Shown piece after piece: positions 63,213-64,000 of a DNA stretch of 64,000 nt (the first letter of the stretch is position 1; each line of letters starts with the position of its first letter). Origin of the DNA: Demequina rhizosphaerae (GTDB taxonomy: Bacteria; Actinomycetota; Actinomycetes; Actinomycetales; Demequinaceae); the NCBI RefSeq assembly GCF_000971255.1, contig NZ_BBMC01000007.1, forward strand, positions 123,628 through 187,627. Reading direction: 5' to 3'. The position numbers and the translations under genes were made by a program. The notes below the pieces were generated by a model. The model had not been told where the DNA came from. It ran no database searches and saw only the letters and a program-made list of their open reading frames with translations.

Positions 63213-64000
63213 CTAGATGTAGTGCCCAGGCAGGTTGTTCAACCTCGTGATGGGCGGGACCTTGCCGATGGCGGAGTGTTGCCGGTGGTGGTTGTAGAAG
63301 TGCAGCCAGGCCGGTAGTGCGGCTCGGCGGGCTTTTTCGGAGTTGTAGTGCTTCGAGTATGCCCAGCCGTCGGCCAGGGTGCGGTGGAAGCGTTCGATCT
63401 TGCCGTTGGTCTGCGGTCGGTACGGCCGCGTTCGCCGGTGCTTGACGCCCAGGTCCCGGCACGCGTCGCGCCAGGCATGGGACTTGTACGCGGGCCCGTT
63501 GTCGGACAGCACGGCTTCGACGTGCACGCCGGCGGCGGCGAACCATGCGACCGCACGGACGAGGACGCCGATGGCGGTGGCCGCGGTCTCGTCGTCGTGG
63601 ATCTCGGCGTATGCGACGCGGGAGTGGTCGTCGATGACGGTGTGGACGTACGCATGCCGCATCAGGGGGTCGCGGTACTTGGACTTGGCCTTGCCGGGTG
63701 TCGCGGCGCGGTTGCGGTCTCCTTGCTGGCGTCCGACGTAGCGCCAGCCCCCGCCATCAGGGACGTTGCCGAGCTTCTTCACGTCGACGTGGATCAACGA
63801 GCCCGGATGGTCGTGTTCGTAGCGGCGGATTACCTCACCCGTGCGGACGTCGACGTGGGACAGCCGGTTCAGTCGGCACCGCTTGAGTACGGCATACACG
63901 GTCGATGCGGGCACGCCGGTGAGGGAGGCGATCTCGACCGGCCCACGCCTGGTCTTGATGCGCTTGTGCACGATCTTGCGCACCAACGGTTGCGGGGTCT
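63213..64000 (-). CDS. IS481-family transposase, 5' end outside the window
   Basis: 262 visible residues of a DDE transposase. The frame stays open to the window edge with TPQPLVRKIVHKR, the typical IS481 start region, then an HTH (TGVPASTVYAVLKR) and the rve core: Asp in TVIDDHSRVAYAE, Asp in LSDNGPAYKS and Glu in GKIERFHRT. The catalytic triad is intact and the C-terminus ends at the usual place, so the element may be functional. The IS end must lie between 63198 and 63212 or inside; no clear inverted repeat is visible without the other end. Confidence 0.9.
   Translation of the reverse strand, partial: TPQPLVRKIVHKRIKTRRGPVEIASLTGVPASTVYAVLKRCRLNRLSHVDVRTGEVIRRYEHDHPGSLIHVDVKKLGNVPDGGGWRYVGRQQGDRNRAATPGKAKSKYRDPLMRHAYVHTVIDDHSRVAYAEIHDDETAATAIGVLVRAVAWFAAAGVHVEAVLSDNGPAYKSHAWRDACRDLGVKHRRTRPYRPQTNGKIERFHRTLADGWAYSKHYNSEKARRAALPAWLHFYNHHRQHSAIGKVPPITRLNNLPGHYI

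Overview
This is a 64-kb chromosomal window from a very GC-rich Gram-positive bacterium. The gene content points to Actinomycetota, most likely Micrococcales (Cellulomonas/Demequina-like; the exact genus is inference). The signs are abundant GTG starts, GTGA/ATGA gene overlaps, many apparently leaderless promoters (TANNNT 6-7 nt before the start codon), actinobacterial families (DUF3145, DUF3052, AhpE), a homodimeric AceE, and a fasR-fabD-fabH-acpP-fabF fatty-acid locus.

Layout. 1-6.4 kb: the end of an alpha/beta hydrolase, cspA, and a minus-strand operon for a PFOR-type 2-oxoacid oxidoreductase with a fused FAD/ferredoxin subunit. 6.5-18 kb: a LacI-controlled glucuronide/glucuronate operon (uxaC, uxuB, uidA, GPH transporter, manD, gntK, GH3). 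The operon ends in a 20-bp-stem hairpin. 18-24.9 kb: DUF1905, two paralogous membrane proteins, split NAD(P)HX repair genes (nnrD, nnrE) around a GNAT gene and def, DUF3145, a TetR regulator and an arylsulfotransferase-like lipoprotein. 24.9-29.7 kb: the fatty-acid initiation locus. 30-35.3 kb: an acidic-tailed membrane protein, aceE, DUF3052, ahpE and tRNA-Val. 35.3-46.1 kb: a MarR/membrane-protein operon whose end lies antisense in the tRNA, a K+ channel, housekeeping genes (Nif3, zinc ribbon, histidine phosphatase), a formate/nitrite transporter, an SDR, yaaA, an aminotransferase and rnpB. Three ~80-bp palindromic repeats lie in intergenic gaps here. 46.2-54.1 kb: an aromatic-type catabolic cluster with a divergent LysR. 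54.7-63.2 kb: a SNF2 ATPase, a PAP2-diacylglycerol kinase fusion behind a coupled leader ORF, an HtrA-like protease, and a TetR/membrane pair bracketed by two paralogous lipoproteins. An IS481-family transposase runs off the right edge.

How genes work together. The sugar operon would import glucuronides, cleave them with UidA and carry glucuronate through fructuronate and mannonate to 2-keto-3-deoxygluconate; no KDG kinase or aldolase is present here. The catabolic cluster combines a flavin hydroxylase, extradiol dioxygenase, ACMSD-type decarboxylase and FAH-type hydrolase, as in a meta-cleavage route for a carboxylated catechol; the substrate is not determinable.

The strongest unexplained signal is the 10-mer GGACGATGCG (either strand). 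It occurs at least 21 times, where well under one copy is expected by chance, and in coding sequence it sits repeatedly in linker-like Ala/Ser/Asp stretches.
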